Origin: FW021-bin31 sp036278455
GTDB taxonomy: Bacteria > Bacteroidota > Bacteroidia > Chitinophagales > Chitinophagaceae
Reading direction: 5' to 3'
Assembly (NCBI GenBank): GCA_036278455.1
Contig: DASULB010000200.1
Location: forward strand, 1 to 13,213
Length of the DNA stretch: 13,213 nucleotides
The notes beneath the pieces are model-generated. The model was not told the DNA's origin. It saw only the letters and a program-made list of their open reading frames with translations, and searched no databases. The translations under genes and the position numbers were made by a program. This document shows, in pieces, positions 6,343 through 13,087 of this stretch (positions within the stretch are counted from its first letter, which is position 1; each line of letters starts with the position of its first letter).

Positions 6343-7215
6343 CTACATGCCAGGACACCGGAGTTGTTTGAGTGCTTTACCAAACAGGCCGTTGCCACCG
6401 TTGAGGTCAAAGGTGAGCGTAAGCCCCGTGAAATAATACCAGTCCTTATATTTTGCGGATCCCCGTGCAGCTCCTTCGGCCGGATACAGATCCGCCTTGT
6501 GACCGGGAACTTCATCGCTCCGGAAGGCGTAATCCACCGCGGTGGGCCCACGTTCCGCCAACAGTTTGTTTTTATCCACATAGCTGGTGCTGATGTCATC
6601 CAGGTAATCCGTGAAGGTCTTGTTTATTCTAAACTCAACACCCAGGTTGATGCCGGGACTGATCAGATATTTCAGGCCCACTCCGAAAGGGATGGATATC
6701 TGCGTGAGGTTGTACGGTTTACGATCGGGATAGGAAGTAAGTCCCTCCCCTTCCGTACTTAACGGTGGCAAGTACACTTTCATGCCCGAGGTGTCCCGGG
6801 CATAGGGATCGAAATAAAAGACCGAGATACCCACAAAAACATAGGGAGTGAACCCGGTAACCTTGTAATCGAAAAAATTATATTCGGCCAAAAGATGCAC
6901 ATCGGTGACATTCGAAGTGAAACTGAGGTTACGCAGACGGGTGGAACTATCGGAAGCCAGGCTGTCGGCCCCTGATATTTTACCAAAGGAAACGCCTAAC
7001 CTGAGCCCGAAGCCTTTATAGATGGATTTGCGGATCAGAAAACCAAAAGCGGGATGGGATTGCTTGAAAGTAATGGAATTCGGTGTCAGATCACCACTAT
7101 AGGTGCTTACACCGCCGAAAACGCCGATTTCCGGCGCTCCCTGTGCATACAACAGCACGGGTGTACATAGTAGAAAGGCCAGGAAAGGCAGTAGTTTCTT
7201 ATAGGAATATGACAT
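6343..7215 (-). CDS. DUF6089-type outer-membrane beta-barrel protein
   Basis: The start is placed at the ATG at 7215, because it is followed directly by a clear Sec signal peptide (MSYSYKKLLPFLAFLLC...LLYAQ). The frame remains open for 77 more codons upstream, but only to a TTG and with composition unlike a protein. The resulting product is 290 residues. Mature sequence opens with APEIGVFGGVSTYSGDL, the hallmark of this Bacteroidota family, and continues as alternating hydrophobic/polar strands with aromatic girdle residues (NFFDYKVTGFTPYVFVGISV, GVGLKYLISPGINLGVEFRI). It ends in a terminal strand DWYYFTGLTLTFDL. By family it is predicted to be an outer-membrane barrel; its function is unknown, and the homologues are often simply called DUF6089 or outer-membrane beta-barrel proteins. 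It lies between the nuclease gene and UbiD on the same strand, with gaps of 272 and 118 bp, so it is probably transcribed separately. Confidence 0.82.
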   Translation of the reverse strand: MSYSYKKLLPFLAFLLCTPVLLYAQGAPEIGVFGGVSTYSGDLTPNSITFKQSHPAFGFLIRKSIYKGFGLRLGVSFGKISGADSLASDSSTRLRNLSFTSNVTDVHLLAEYNFFDYKVTGFTPYVFVGISVFYFDPYARDTSGMKVYLPPLSTEGEGLTSYPDRKPYNLTQISIPFGVGLKYLISPGINLGVEFRINKTFTDYLDDISTSYVDKNKLLAERGPTAVDYAFRSDEVPGHKADLYPAEGAARGSAKYKDWYYFTGLTLTFDLNGGNGLFGKALKQLRCPGM

Positions 7216-7341
7216 CTTTATAGGAACGTAAAAATAGTTAAAAAAATTTTGCATCGCGCTATTAACACAAAAATGGTGCAATTTTTCAAAATCCTCGGAA
7301 AAACCTGCTTTTCTTAGCCGGCACTTCCGCGAAGGGAAAAC

Positions 7342-7354
7342 GACCGGGGCGGTC
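7342..7354 (-). terminator. GC-rich hairpin, weak terminator candidate for the nuclease gene
   Basis: GACCG and CGGTC form a perfect 5-bp stem around a 3-nt loop. On the minus strand the stem is followed by GTTTTC. It sits in the 272-bp gap downstream of the exonuclease/GIY-YIG gene and upstream of the barrel protein. The short stem and short T-run make this tentative. The rest of the gap (7355-7487) is unusually GC-rich, and I see no gene in it. Confidence 0.25.
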
Positions 7355-7487
7355 CCTTTATTGCCTGCTTCCGTTGCTGAGCCGCACCCGGCGCCGCTGC
7401 CGGAGGCCGGACGGTCGCACTTTTTGACCTGGACGTGCGTATTCAAAATGGATAGGGTGCCCGTTCACCGGGGGGCGGCAAATGACT

Positions 7488-8867
7488 TCAAACGCCGAAC
7501 CGACGTACCTTGGAAGGGTGCCTTTCAGCGTAGTCTTTGATGAGTTGCATCATGTAATGGTTACCCCCGTACGGCGTCAGTGACCCCTTCACTTCCTCCA
7601 CCGATTGGAGGTCGCCGTGATGGCTTATATAGCCCATCCCGTAAAAGTTGCCCCGCTCCACCCAGATGCAGCTCAGCTCCCCGTCGTCCCGTCCTTCGTC
7701 AACGATGGCAAAGGTGGCCAGATTGTCATCCAGGTAATCCAGCGCATCCTGAACAAGCCGGTTATACACTTCCGGAGGGCGCTGCCGGATACAAGCGGCC
7801 GTGCAACCATCCGGGACGGAGGCGCCGCGCTGGTCACAATGGCAATCACCCAGCATGCACAACTCGGCGCAAAGGCCGAAGCGCCTGGCCAGCCGGTGAA
7901 GCACATCAGCGCCATCGGTCTGCCGGTAAAATACATGCATGTCCGGGTGGTATTTTCCCAATCTCCCGATGGCGAGACGGAGATAACCCTTCTGGTCCTC
8001 ATAAGTGTAAAGCCCGAACTTAGGCTCATAACGTTTCATGGCCCGGTTATAAGGAGGCCATAGGCGCTTGATCTCCACGGCCTCCAGCAGAAAGGCCATC
8101 AATTCGGTTCCGCAAAGTTCATAATGGATGGAATAGATCTCTTTCAGAAAATGCTGGCGCTGTGGATTTGGGTTATGCCCGGTAAAATGGGAGGCTACCC
8201 TTTTGTGCAGGTCCTTTGCCTTGCCGACATAAATTACGTTCCCGGTCCTGTTCAAAAAGTAATAGACCCCCGGTTTTCGTGGCAGCGCGTCAAATTGCTG
8301 CTTTGGCAGATTGGGGGGAAGTTGTTGCTCTCCTGATCGCTTATTCAGCATCCTTTCGAAATGGCCTTCGGTGTCCCAGGATAACAGCCGCGCTAATAAG
8401 ATGGCAGTGGCATCGGCATCCCCGCCCGCGCGGTGGCGGTTGGATATCGGGATCTCCAGGGCGCTGCAAAGCCGCCCCAGGCTATAGGAGGCCAGCCCCG
8501 GCCGGATCTTCCGGCTAAGCCGGACAGTGCACAACTTGGGTGCGCTATAGTCGTATCCTGCCATCTGCAGGTTATGCTTGATAAAGGAGTAATCAAAATT
8601 GACATTGTGAGCGACGAATATGCGTCCGGAAAGCAAGCCAATAACCTGTTCTGCCACTTCCTCAAAAGCGGGGCTACCGGAAACCATGTCATCGTCGATG
8701 CCTGTCATGACCTGTATAGCCAACGGTATGGGCATTCCGGGATTGACAAGGGTTTGATAACGCTCCAGAACCGAAATCCCGTCGTGAATCACAATAGCGA
8801 TCTCGGTGATGCCGCTGCCGGAGGCCCAGCCCCCCGTTGTTTCAATGTCCACGATGGCGTATTGCAT
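7488..8867 (-). CDS. DnaQ-type 3'-5' exonuclease fused to UvrC-like GIY-YIG nuclease
   Basis: A 459-residue two-nuclease fusion. Residues 1-165 are a DEDDh exonuclease like the DNA polymerase III epsilon subunit. Asp7 and Glu9 lie in AIVDIETTGG, Asp92 in NVNFDYSF, and His145 and Asp150 in NRHRAGGDADAT, so all five DEDDh ligands are present. Residues ~195-275 are a GIY-YIG domain: GVYYFL, VIYVGKAKDLHKRV with catalytic Arg223, Glu262 in LLEAVEIKRLWPPYN, and Asn274, at the spacing found in UvrC. After it comes a Cys cluster (Cys333, 337, 342, 344, 355, 359) resembling the Cys region after the UvrC nuclease domain. By family this is a Cho/UvrC-related DNA repair nuclease acting in the cytoplasm, incising damaged DNA and possibly trimming 3' ends. 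The same DnaQ-UvrC fusion occurs in other Bacteroidota and in actinobacteria. It is not in an operon with uvr genes here. Confidence 0.92.
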   Translation of the reverse strand: MQYAIVDIETTGGWASGSGITEIAIVIHDGISVLERYQTLVNPGMPIPLAIQVMTGIDDDMVSGSPAFEEVAEQVIGLLSGRIFVAHNVNFDYSFIKHNLQMAGYDYSAPKLCTVRLSRKIRPGLASYSLGRLCSALEIPISNRHRAGGDADATAILLARLLSWDTEGHFERMLNKRSGEQQLPPNLPKQQFDALPRKPGVYYFLNRTGNVIYVGKAKDLHKRVASHFTGHNPNPQRQHFLKEIYSIHYELCGTELMAFLLEAVEIKRLWPPYNRAMKRYEPKFGLYTYEDQKGYLRLAIGRLGKYHPDMHVFYRQTDGADVLHRLARRFGLCAELCMLGDCHCDQRGASVPDGCTAACIRQRPPEVYNRLVQDALDYLDDNLATFAIVDEGRDDGELSCIWVERGNFYGMGYISHHGDLQSVEEVKGSLTPYGGNHYMMQLIKDYAERHPSKVRRFGV

Positions 8868-9405
8868 GTTGTTTTCCAGGTTATTCCTGTTTTTTTTAAG
8901 TGGTCAGATATTGTTTTGCTTTGTTGTGCACTTTGCAGCCTGGTTTGCCAGGGGTAGGTAAATGGGACTAAAATTCCTTTAAACCATTTATCACCTGGCG
9001 AGTGGTCATTTGAATCATTCATTTACAAAAAAAATGGCTGGAAGTATAGAGATTGTGACCATTTGTACCAAAAAGGGACCGTATTATCATCCGGTAGCCT
9101 GGTGTCCAGGCCTTGTTTGATCTTAAGGCTTTCCCGTTCAGTAACATGATGATGCACGCCGATATGGATTGGTAATCTCATTTTCCTCCATTTTGTCACT
9201 CAGAGTAACAAACAGTAGATATCAATAATAGCAAACTCCGATGAACCAGCCAAAAATTATTGGACCACCGGCATACGTCACCTGCCCAAACGGAAAAATT
9301 AACGCGGGAAGTATAAGCAGACCACAAAAAGTACACTGCCCCATTCAAAGAATGGAGGAGCTCACTGATCAGCTTTAATAACCAATTCGCCTGTGGTTGT
9401 AGGAA
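8868..9405. other. 538-bp intergenic gap with several inverted repeats
   Basis: No confident gene lies here. The gap separates the sialidase-like gene (ending at 9406) from the nuclease gene (starting at 8867), both on the minus strand. Visible structures are CCTGG-tttg-CCAGG (8939-8952), TAAATGG and CCATTTA arms separated by 18 nt (8959-8990), and GCCTGG-tgt-CCAGGC (9097-9111). Six CCWGG pentamers occur between 8877 and 9110, partly because of these stems. Two short frames exist: 9023-9181 (-), listed separately, and 9241-9378 (+, 45 codons, no ribosome site). No clear TAnnTTTG promoter is seen for the nuclease gene. Confidence 0.4.
9023..9181 (-). CDS. Possible 52-residue small protein
   Basis: ATG at 9181 is preceded closely by GGAGGAAA, the strongest Shine-Dalgarno-like sequence I noticed in the window. 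The frame runs to a TAA at 9023 and starts MRLPIHIGVHHHVTERESLK, ending in an aromatic-rich tail (VPFWYKWSQSLYFQPFF). It is not recognised as any family, and it has no signal peptide or clear transmembrane helix. The three consecutive His and the following charged stretch could be chance. It lies in the gap between two minus-strand genes and contains a 6-bp hairpin. The evidence is the ribosome site and an uninterrupted frame only. Confidence 0.22.
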   Translation of the reverse strand: MRLPIHIGVHHHVTERESLKIKQGLDTRLPDDNTVPFWYKWSQSLYFQPFFL

Positions 9406-10557
9406 TCAATGATGAAGCCAATGGAGGCTGATCCTTCTGACCACGATCGTAATCCCCTGTGGATGCGTCACCGCATATCCCAACAAGACGTATTTTCCCA
9501 CAAAATGAATAGCCGAATAACAATAGTTAACGTTCGGATCCGAAGCCACGACCCTTTCACGGAGCCATGTCTTTCCCATATCCGTAGAAATGGCCGTATT
9601 CAATGGCGTGCGCTTTGCGGTTTTACCATTGTCATTCCAGGCCAGCAACAATCCGTTTTGATCCGGCATCTTCGCCATCGAAGCGGGCGCCAGTGGCGAG
9701 GAAATCGTGCTCGGCCGCGCCGCTGTCCAGTGCTGCCCCCGGTCTGAAGAATAGGCGTAATACTGCACATGTGCGTTCGTGCGGATATACATCAGTAAAC
9801 GCCCGTCTTTTAAGACCACTATGCCGGGTTCCTGCGTGATGACACTGTCAGGATTGGGCACCTGATCTGAGGAATGCCAGGTCTTGCCCTCGTCGTCGGA
9901 GTAATAAGCGTATAGACGGGCGGTCCAGGTAAAACGCCCTCCGGGCCAGTTATGCTGCGCTACCGGCATCAACATCCGGCCGTTCGGCAGTTGGATGACC
10001 CGGTTGTTGTTGAGCACAAAATACCCTTGTCTGTCGGTGATGCAGGGCACCGGCTGCCCCCAGGTCTTTGCTTCGTCCGCAGAAATGCGCATGACGGGAA
10101 TACAATCCGCGCGCGAGTTCTTCCGAACATAGAATAAGGCAATCTGTCCGTTTTTCAACCGGAGCAAAGAAACGCTCATCACGTTGTCGTCGTTTTTTCT
10201 TTTGACTACAATTTCATCGTGATCGCTCCAGGTCCGCCCACCGTCATCCGAATAGCGGCTGGCTAAATAGGCTTTGCTGTCATCGCCGCTGCCATTAGTA
10301 AAATGAGTGTATATAAACAGTATCCTGCCGGTTTTCAGCGTAACGAAATCTCCTTCACTGTTACGGGGGTTGCCGGGGCCGTATGAAAGCGTAAGCACCA
10401 CCCGATTGCCCTTACTCTGTTGCTGCTGTGCACGGGCAATTTTACCCCGCAAAGTCAGGACCGTCATTATGATGACAAAAAACAGGGCGGCGATGCGCTT
10501 TCTGCTGTTAATCCTTTTGCGTCCCTGAAGCTTTATCTTTTTTTCCCTGGGTATCAT
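9406..10557 (-). CDS. Secreted sialidase-like BNR/Asp-box protein
   Basis: A 383-residue protein predicted to be a six-bladed sialidase-fold propeller. It has a basic N-terminus, a hydrophobic core (RIAALFFVIIMTVLTL) and a signal-peptidase-like ARA-QQ site near residues 41-44, so it is exported. Five Asp boxes (SxDxGxTW) are visible: 103-110, 159-166 (Ala for Gly), 220-227, 270-277 (His for Thr) and 324-331. Residues that could form the GH33-like catalytic set are Arg186, Glu243 (TQEPG), Arg259 (MYIRTN) and Tyr347 (NYCYSA). The classical FRIP motif is absent; RNSEGDF (64-70) occupies that area. By family it would be an exo-alpha-sialidase or related glycosidase, but the missing FRIP leaves substrate, and even activity, open. 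It lies downstream of the glycosidase gene on the same strand, separated by 340 bp, which suggests related substrates but separate promoters. Confidence 0.85.
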   Translation of the reverse strand: MIPREKKIKLQGRKRINSRKRIAALFFVIIMTVLTLRGKIARAQQQQSKGNRVVLTLSYGPGNPRNSEGDFVTLKTGRILFIYTHFTNGSGDDSKAYLASRYSDDGGRTWSDHDEIVVKRKNDDNVMSVSLLRLKNGQIALFYVRKNSRADCIPVMRISADEAKTWGQPVPCITDRQGYFVLNNNRVIQLPNGRMLMPVAQHNWPGGRFTWTARLYAYYSDDEGKTWHSSDQVPNPDSVITQEPGIVVLKDGRLLMYIRTNAHVQYYAYSSDRGQHWTAARPSTISSPLAPASMAKMPDQNGLLLAWNDNGKTAKRTPLNTAISTDMGKTWLRERVVASDPNVNYCYSAIHFVGKYVLLGYAVTHPQGITIVVRRISLHWLHH

Positions 10558-10897
10558 CTTTCAATTTCTAGTGACTGAAACAAGCGTCGTAGTCCGCACC
10601 CCACGATGACTCTTTGTGAAATCAATAGTTCTTTCGGACTTTCTGATTTAGTTCCCAGGGCCTTTTCCGGTACATCCGGAGACTATGCAAACTACATCCA
10701 GCAATGTTTAAAACGGATCGTATATCCGAAAATATAACCCATGAAAATCCGATCCAATCCACACCGATTTTGATTACCTCAACGTTCCATACATCGCGGC
10801 CCTCATATGGCAGTGTATCGCATCAGATGCGGTATAGGCTGATCCCTCACTGTGGCATCCTTCCTTTAATGACCACAGCCTTTCACCGCAACTGTTT
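10558..10897. other. 340-bp intergenic gap between the two carbohydrate-active genes
   Basis: I see no gene here. The gap holds three perfect inverted repeats: CGGAT-cgtat-ATCCG (10714-10728), CGCATC-a-GATGCG (10819-10831) and CTGTGG/CCACAG with a 17-nt loop (10850-10878). The last lies just past the stop of the glycosidase gene on the minus strand and could be part of its 3' end, but no U-run follows. The proximal region upstream of the sialidase-like ATG has no good TAnnTTTG match. Confidence 0.4.
10816..10834. promoter_or_regulatory. Palindrome CGCATCaGATGCG, operator-like
   Basis: A perfect 6+1+6 palindrome (10819-10831), with a further matching TA/TA pair outside one mismatch on each side (10816-10834). 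It is in non-coding DNA 259 bp upstream of the sialidase-like start and 64 bp past the glycosidase stop. The symmetry fits a dimeric repressor site, but no regulator gene is near and the distance to the next start is long. A role as a 3' structure is equally possible. Confidence 0.25.
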
Positions 10898-12730
10898 TTA
10901 TGTTCTGTGCTTGTGATAATCTCCTATAGCCAGTAAAGTCAGGTAATTATCCACCAGAAATCCTTCGTAACCCCAGCAGGCTCCCTCCCAGGTCTTCCAG
11001 TCTTTGGTCATGCCGCTACCCTGACAGTTTCCCTGGAAACCGCCCTGTTTATAGCTTTCCAGCATGGGAAGAAAGATGGCTTCGGCTTCTTTGTACATCC
11101 CTAAGCTGAAAAGCGCATGAAGCGTATAATAGGCGTAACAACCGGTAGCACCGCCGTTTTCATACACCTGAAACTTCCCGTAACCCCAGCGCGGATCACG
11201 CGCGGTGTAGTCTTCATCCGCAATAGGAACAAGATTCCCCGGCAATCCCAGCTGAAAGTTGCTGTAACCTACCTCTTTCATTTTGTGAAGTAATGCCTGC
11301 ATGATCTCCTTTGACCTGTCTTTTTCCAGCAGGCCGTAACTGATCGCCACGCTGTTCACAAAGGTGAAATAGTAATCATGTAACTTCCCGTCGGCGCTTC
11401 TCCATCCTGCCAGAACACCCGTCTCAGGGTTATAAAACGCAGCGGAATAACTACTTTTTAATTTCCGGGCAAAGGAGTCAAAATAATGGCTGTCATCGGC
11501 TTTATCCAAGGTCTTTGCCACGCCTGCCAACAGCCTACACGCACGGTAAGCCAGCGCGTTGGAATAGGCGTCATCATGACCGAAGCCAATGGTATCCCAC
11601 CAGTTGGCGGGCCGGTTTTTGCCGTCCCAGCTTCCCGCATTACCTGAATAGCCATACTCAATAAGACCATCGCCATTGCGGTCCGTGCGGATCATTTTGT
11701 CCGCCCAGGCTTTGATCGCCGGATAGTTTTGCCTGGCCCAGGCATCATCTTTTGTATCAACCATATAATAACAGGCAGCAATAATCAACGAGGGTGCACT
11801 GTCCGAAGAATCAAAATCACTGTGCCAGCCGGCGTATCCTACCTGGCCATATCCTTTCATGCCGTCAAGGTAGCGGTCCAGGGTATTTCTGATCAGATCC
11901 ATCGCGGTCAATCCCTTGATCAGTTCGGGTGTTTGCCTGGCCATCTCCGCGTACAGGAACAGCGTGAAGGCACAGGCGTCACTGGCTGAATTATTAGCCA
12001 ACGCGCGGATGCGGGGATTGACCTGGAAAATGTTAAGATAGTTTCTTCTGAGCCCGTCAAACCGCGTGTCGTTTTCAATCGTATTCACTGCGGGGTAGAC
12101 GGCCACCGATTCAAACCGGTAGGAAATATCAGGGTGATCTTTACTGGCTGATGGCAACGTTATTTTCACAAAAGGAACTTTCAGGTTACGATCCGCGTCA
12201 TAAAACAGAGAGATACCAGGATCACTGCAATAGAGCCGGAAAGTGCCCATTCCCGGAAAATGCAAAAGACAGGGAAACTTCATTTTTTTATCCCCGCTCA
12301 TTGCTCCCAATACCGTACAATGATTGGCTTTTTGTGAAAAGGTCATGACAAAGGGCGTCTCCTCCTGGCCCTGTTCCCAAAGGGTATCGAAAGTAATAAG
12401 TTTTTCATGCGCTTTTATTTCCCAGACAGGATGCAGGGGATGATCCTTTAGAAAATAGGAAATGCCCTCTTTTTCTATCCGGCCGTCGTAATTTACCCCG
12501 GAATCCGCTTTCGGCGCCAATAAAGGATCAGTGGAGAACTGATGGCCCCCCAGGCTATCGGTAGAGAAAAGAGCGAATTGAGGCTTGTCTTTCAGCAATT
12601 TAAACTTGATATAAGCCGACTCAAAGGTGAACATATTTTCCCCCAGTATGGAAAAGCCGGGAAACTTCCCCATGCCAATGGCCATTCCGGCCAAGGAAGA
12701 TCGTTGAATAAAGCGTCGTCGTGATAACAT
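10898..12730 (-). CDS. Tat-exported six-hairpin glycosidase-like protein
   Basis: A 610-residue protein with a twin-arginine signal (SRRRFIQRSSLAGMAIGMG, residues 3-21), so it is probably exported folded to the periplasm or surface. Residues ~35-215 form a beta-rich N-terminal domain. Residues ~235-605 are an (alpha/alpha)6-toroid of the six-hairpin glycosidase type: GWHSDFDSSDSAPSLIIAAC (301-320), TDRNGDGLIEYGYSGNAGSW (349-368), NWWDTIGFGHDDAYSNALAY (376-395), GRLxx-type repeats and WEGACWGYEGFLVDNY (581-596). The DxNGDGLIEY and trailing Trp/Asp-rich segments recall GH63, GH37 and amylo-1,6-glucosidase-like families, but I cannot assign a GH number or substrate. Candidate acid/base residues are Asp305/Asp307, Asp354, Glu358 and Glu582/Glu589. 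It is the first gene of a tandem pair with the sialidase-like protein. Start choice at 12730 is fixed by the Tat motif. An AT-rich inverted repeat lies 10 bp upstream of the ATG. Confidence 0.85.
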   Translation of the reverse strand: MLSRRRFIQRSSLAGMAIGMGKFPGFSILGENMFTFESAYIKFKLLKDKPQFALFSTDSLGGHQFSTDPLLAPKADSGVNYDGRIEKEGISYFLKDHPLHPVWEIKAHEKLITFDTLWEQGQEETPFVMTFSQKANHCTVLGAMSGDKKMKFPCLLHFPGMGTFRLYCSDPGISLFYDADRNLKVPFVKITLPSASKDHPDISYRFESVAVYPAVNTIENDTRFDGLRRNYLNIFQVNPRIRALANNSASDACAFTLFLYAEMARQTPELIKGLTAMDLIRNTLDRYLDGMKGYGQVGYAGWHSDFDSSDSAPSLIIAACYYMVDTKDDAWARQNYPAIKAWADKMIRTDRNGDGLIEYGYSGNAGSWDGKNRPANWWDTIGFGHDDAYSNALAYRACRLLAGVAKTLDKADDSHYFDSFARKLKSSYSAAFYNPETGVLAGWRSADGKLHDYYFTFVNSVAISYGLLEKDRSKEIMQALLHKMKEVGYSNFQLGLPGNLVPIADEDYTARDPRWGYGKFQVYENGGATGCYAYYTLHALFSLGMYKEAEAIFLPMLESYKQGGFQGNCQGSGMTKDWKTWEGACWGYEGFLVDNYLTLLAIGDYHKHRT

Positions 12731-12739
12731 GGCTATTCT

Positions 12740-12762
12740 TTTATTTTAAACCTTAAAATAAA
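12740..12762. promoter_or_regulatory. 10-bp inverted repeat in the glycosidase leader or promoter
   Basis: Arms TTTATTTTAA (12740-12749) and TTAAAATAAA (12753-12762) are perfect complements around ACC. The repeat begins 10 bp upstream of the glycosidase ATG on the minus strand. It could be an operator over the promoter, or a weak AU hairpin in the leader affecting ribosome access. Function is inferred from position only. Confidence 0.35.
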
Positions 12763-12772
12763 TACATTTCCA

Positions 12773-12782
12773 CGGTTAACCG
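12773..12782. promoter_or_regulatory. Palindrome CGGTTAACCG
   Basis: A perfect 10-bp palindrome 43 bp upstream of the glycosidase start, beyond the AT-rich repeat. Position and symmetry suggest a possible transcription-factor half or full site; no cognate regulator is visible. Confidence 0.25.
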
Positions 12783-12827
12783 GAAATTCTTTTGATCATC
12801 AAACAACTAAGGCGTGCTTCAACGGTG

Positions 12828-12847
12828 GGTGGTGTCCGGTCACCACC
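12828..12847. repeat. Strong hairpin GGTGGTG/CACCACC
   Basis: A 7-bp perfect GC-rich stem with a 6-nt loop (TCCGGT), extendable by a G-T pair. It lies in the middle of the divergent region. There is no T-run on either side, so it is not a standard terminator. Confidence 0.4.
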
Positions 12848-12871
12848 TGAATACCGCCATCCTGCTTCCTT

Positions 12872-12957
12872 TTTGGATGAACATTTATTTTGTAAACTGC
12901 AGCATGAGGATTCACCCCTCCATTGGTATCCTCCTCATACCGGGCTTTGGATGAACA
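12872..12957. repeat. Direct repeat pair TTTGGATGAACA, 74 bp apart
   Basis: Exact 12-bp copies at 12872-12883 and 12946-12957. The start-to-start distance of 74 bp is close to seven helical turns, which would place both on the same DNA face. Both are upstream of the nitrilase-family gene. They are read in different frames, so the repeat is not a protein-coding duplication. Confidence 0.45.
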
Positions 12958-13087
12958 CCCATATAACAGCCTCCTGAAATTTATTCAGATACGGTAAGGC
13001 CGCTAATAGATGACTGGTCAAAATAGGGCGGTTTTTAGTACTTTAGCCGGGCAGGACTGCAACATCAATCTGAAAAGGGTAAATATT

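Larger units (their letters stand above)
12731..13087. other. 357-bp divergent intergenic region
   Basis: This region separates the minus-strand glycosidase from the plus-strand nitrilase-family gene, so it should hold both promoters. I find no clean TTTG/TAnnTTTG pair for either gene. It holds a 10-bp AT-rich inverted repeat (12740-12762), a palindrome (12773-12782), a 7-bp hairpin (12828-12847), two copies of TTTGGATGAACA (12872-12883 and 12946-12957) and a small CTGAA/TTCAG repeat (12974-12988). A 61-codon frame at 12792-12977 (+) crosses these repeats and looks non-coding. Confidence 0.5.

Noticed and set aside
7384..7411. GC-rich stretch with multiple CCGG blocks downstream of the nuclease gene
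   Set aside because: Several overlapping short pairings are possible but no single stable hairpin with a T-run, so it is not called a terminator or repeat element.
7216..7446. 77-codon N-terminal extension of the beta-barrel protein
   Set aside because: It begins at a TTG and has no protein-like composition. A clear Sec signal peptide follows the internal ATG at 7215, so the extension would bury the signal.
8433..8957. 174-codon plus-strand frame opposite the nuclease gene
   Set aside because: It is antisense to the DEDDh exonuclease coding region, and its translation shows no domain.
9241..9378. 45-codon plus-strand frame in the 8868-9405 gap
   Set aside because: No ribosome site or promoter precedes it, it has no recognisable motif, and a frame this short is expected by chance.
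12792..12977. 61-codon plus-strand frame in the divergent region
   Set aside because: It crosses the hairpin and both direct repeats, starts with no ribosome site, and has low-complexity, non-family sequence.
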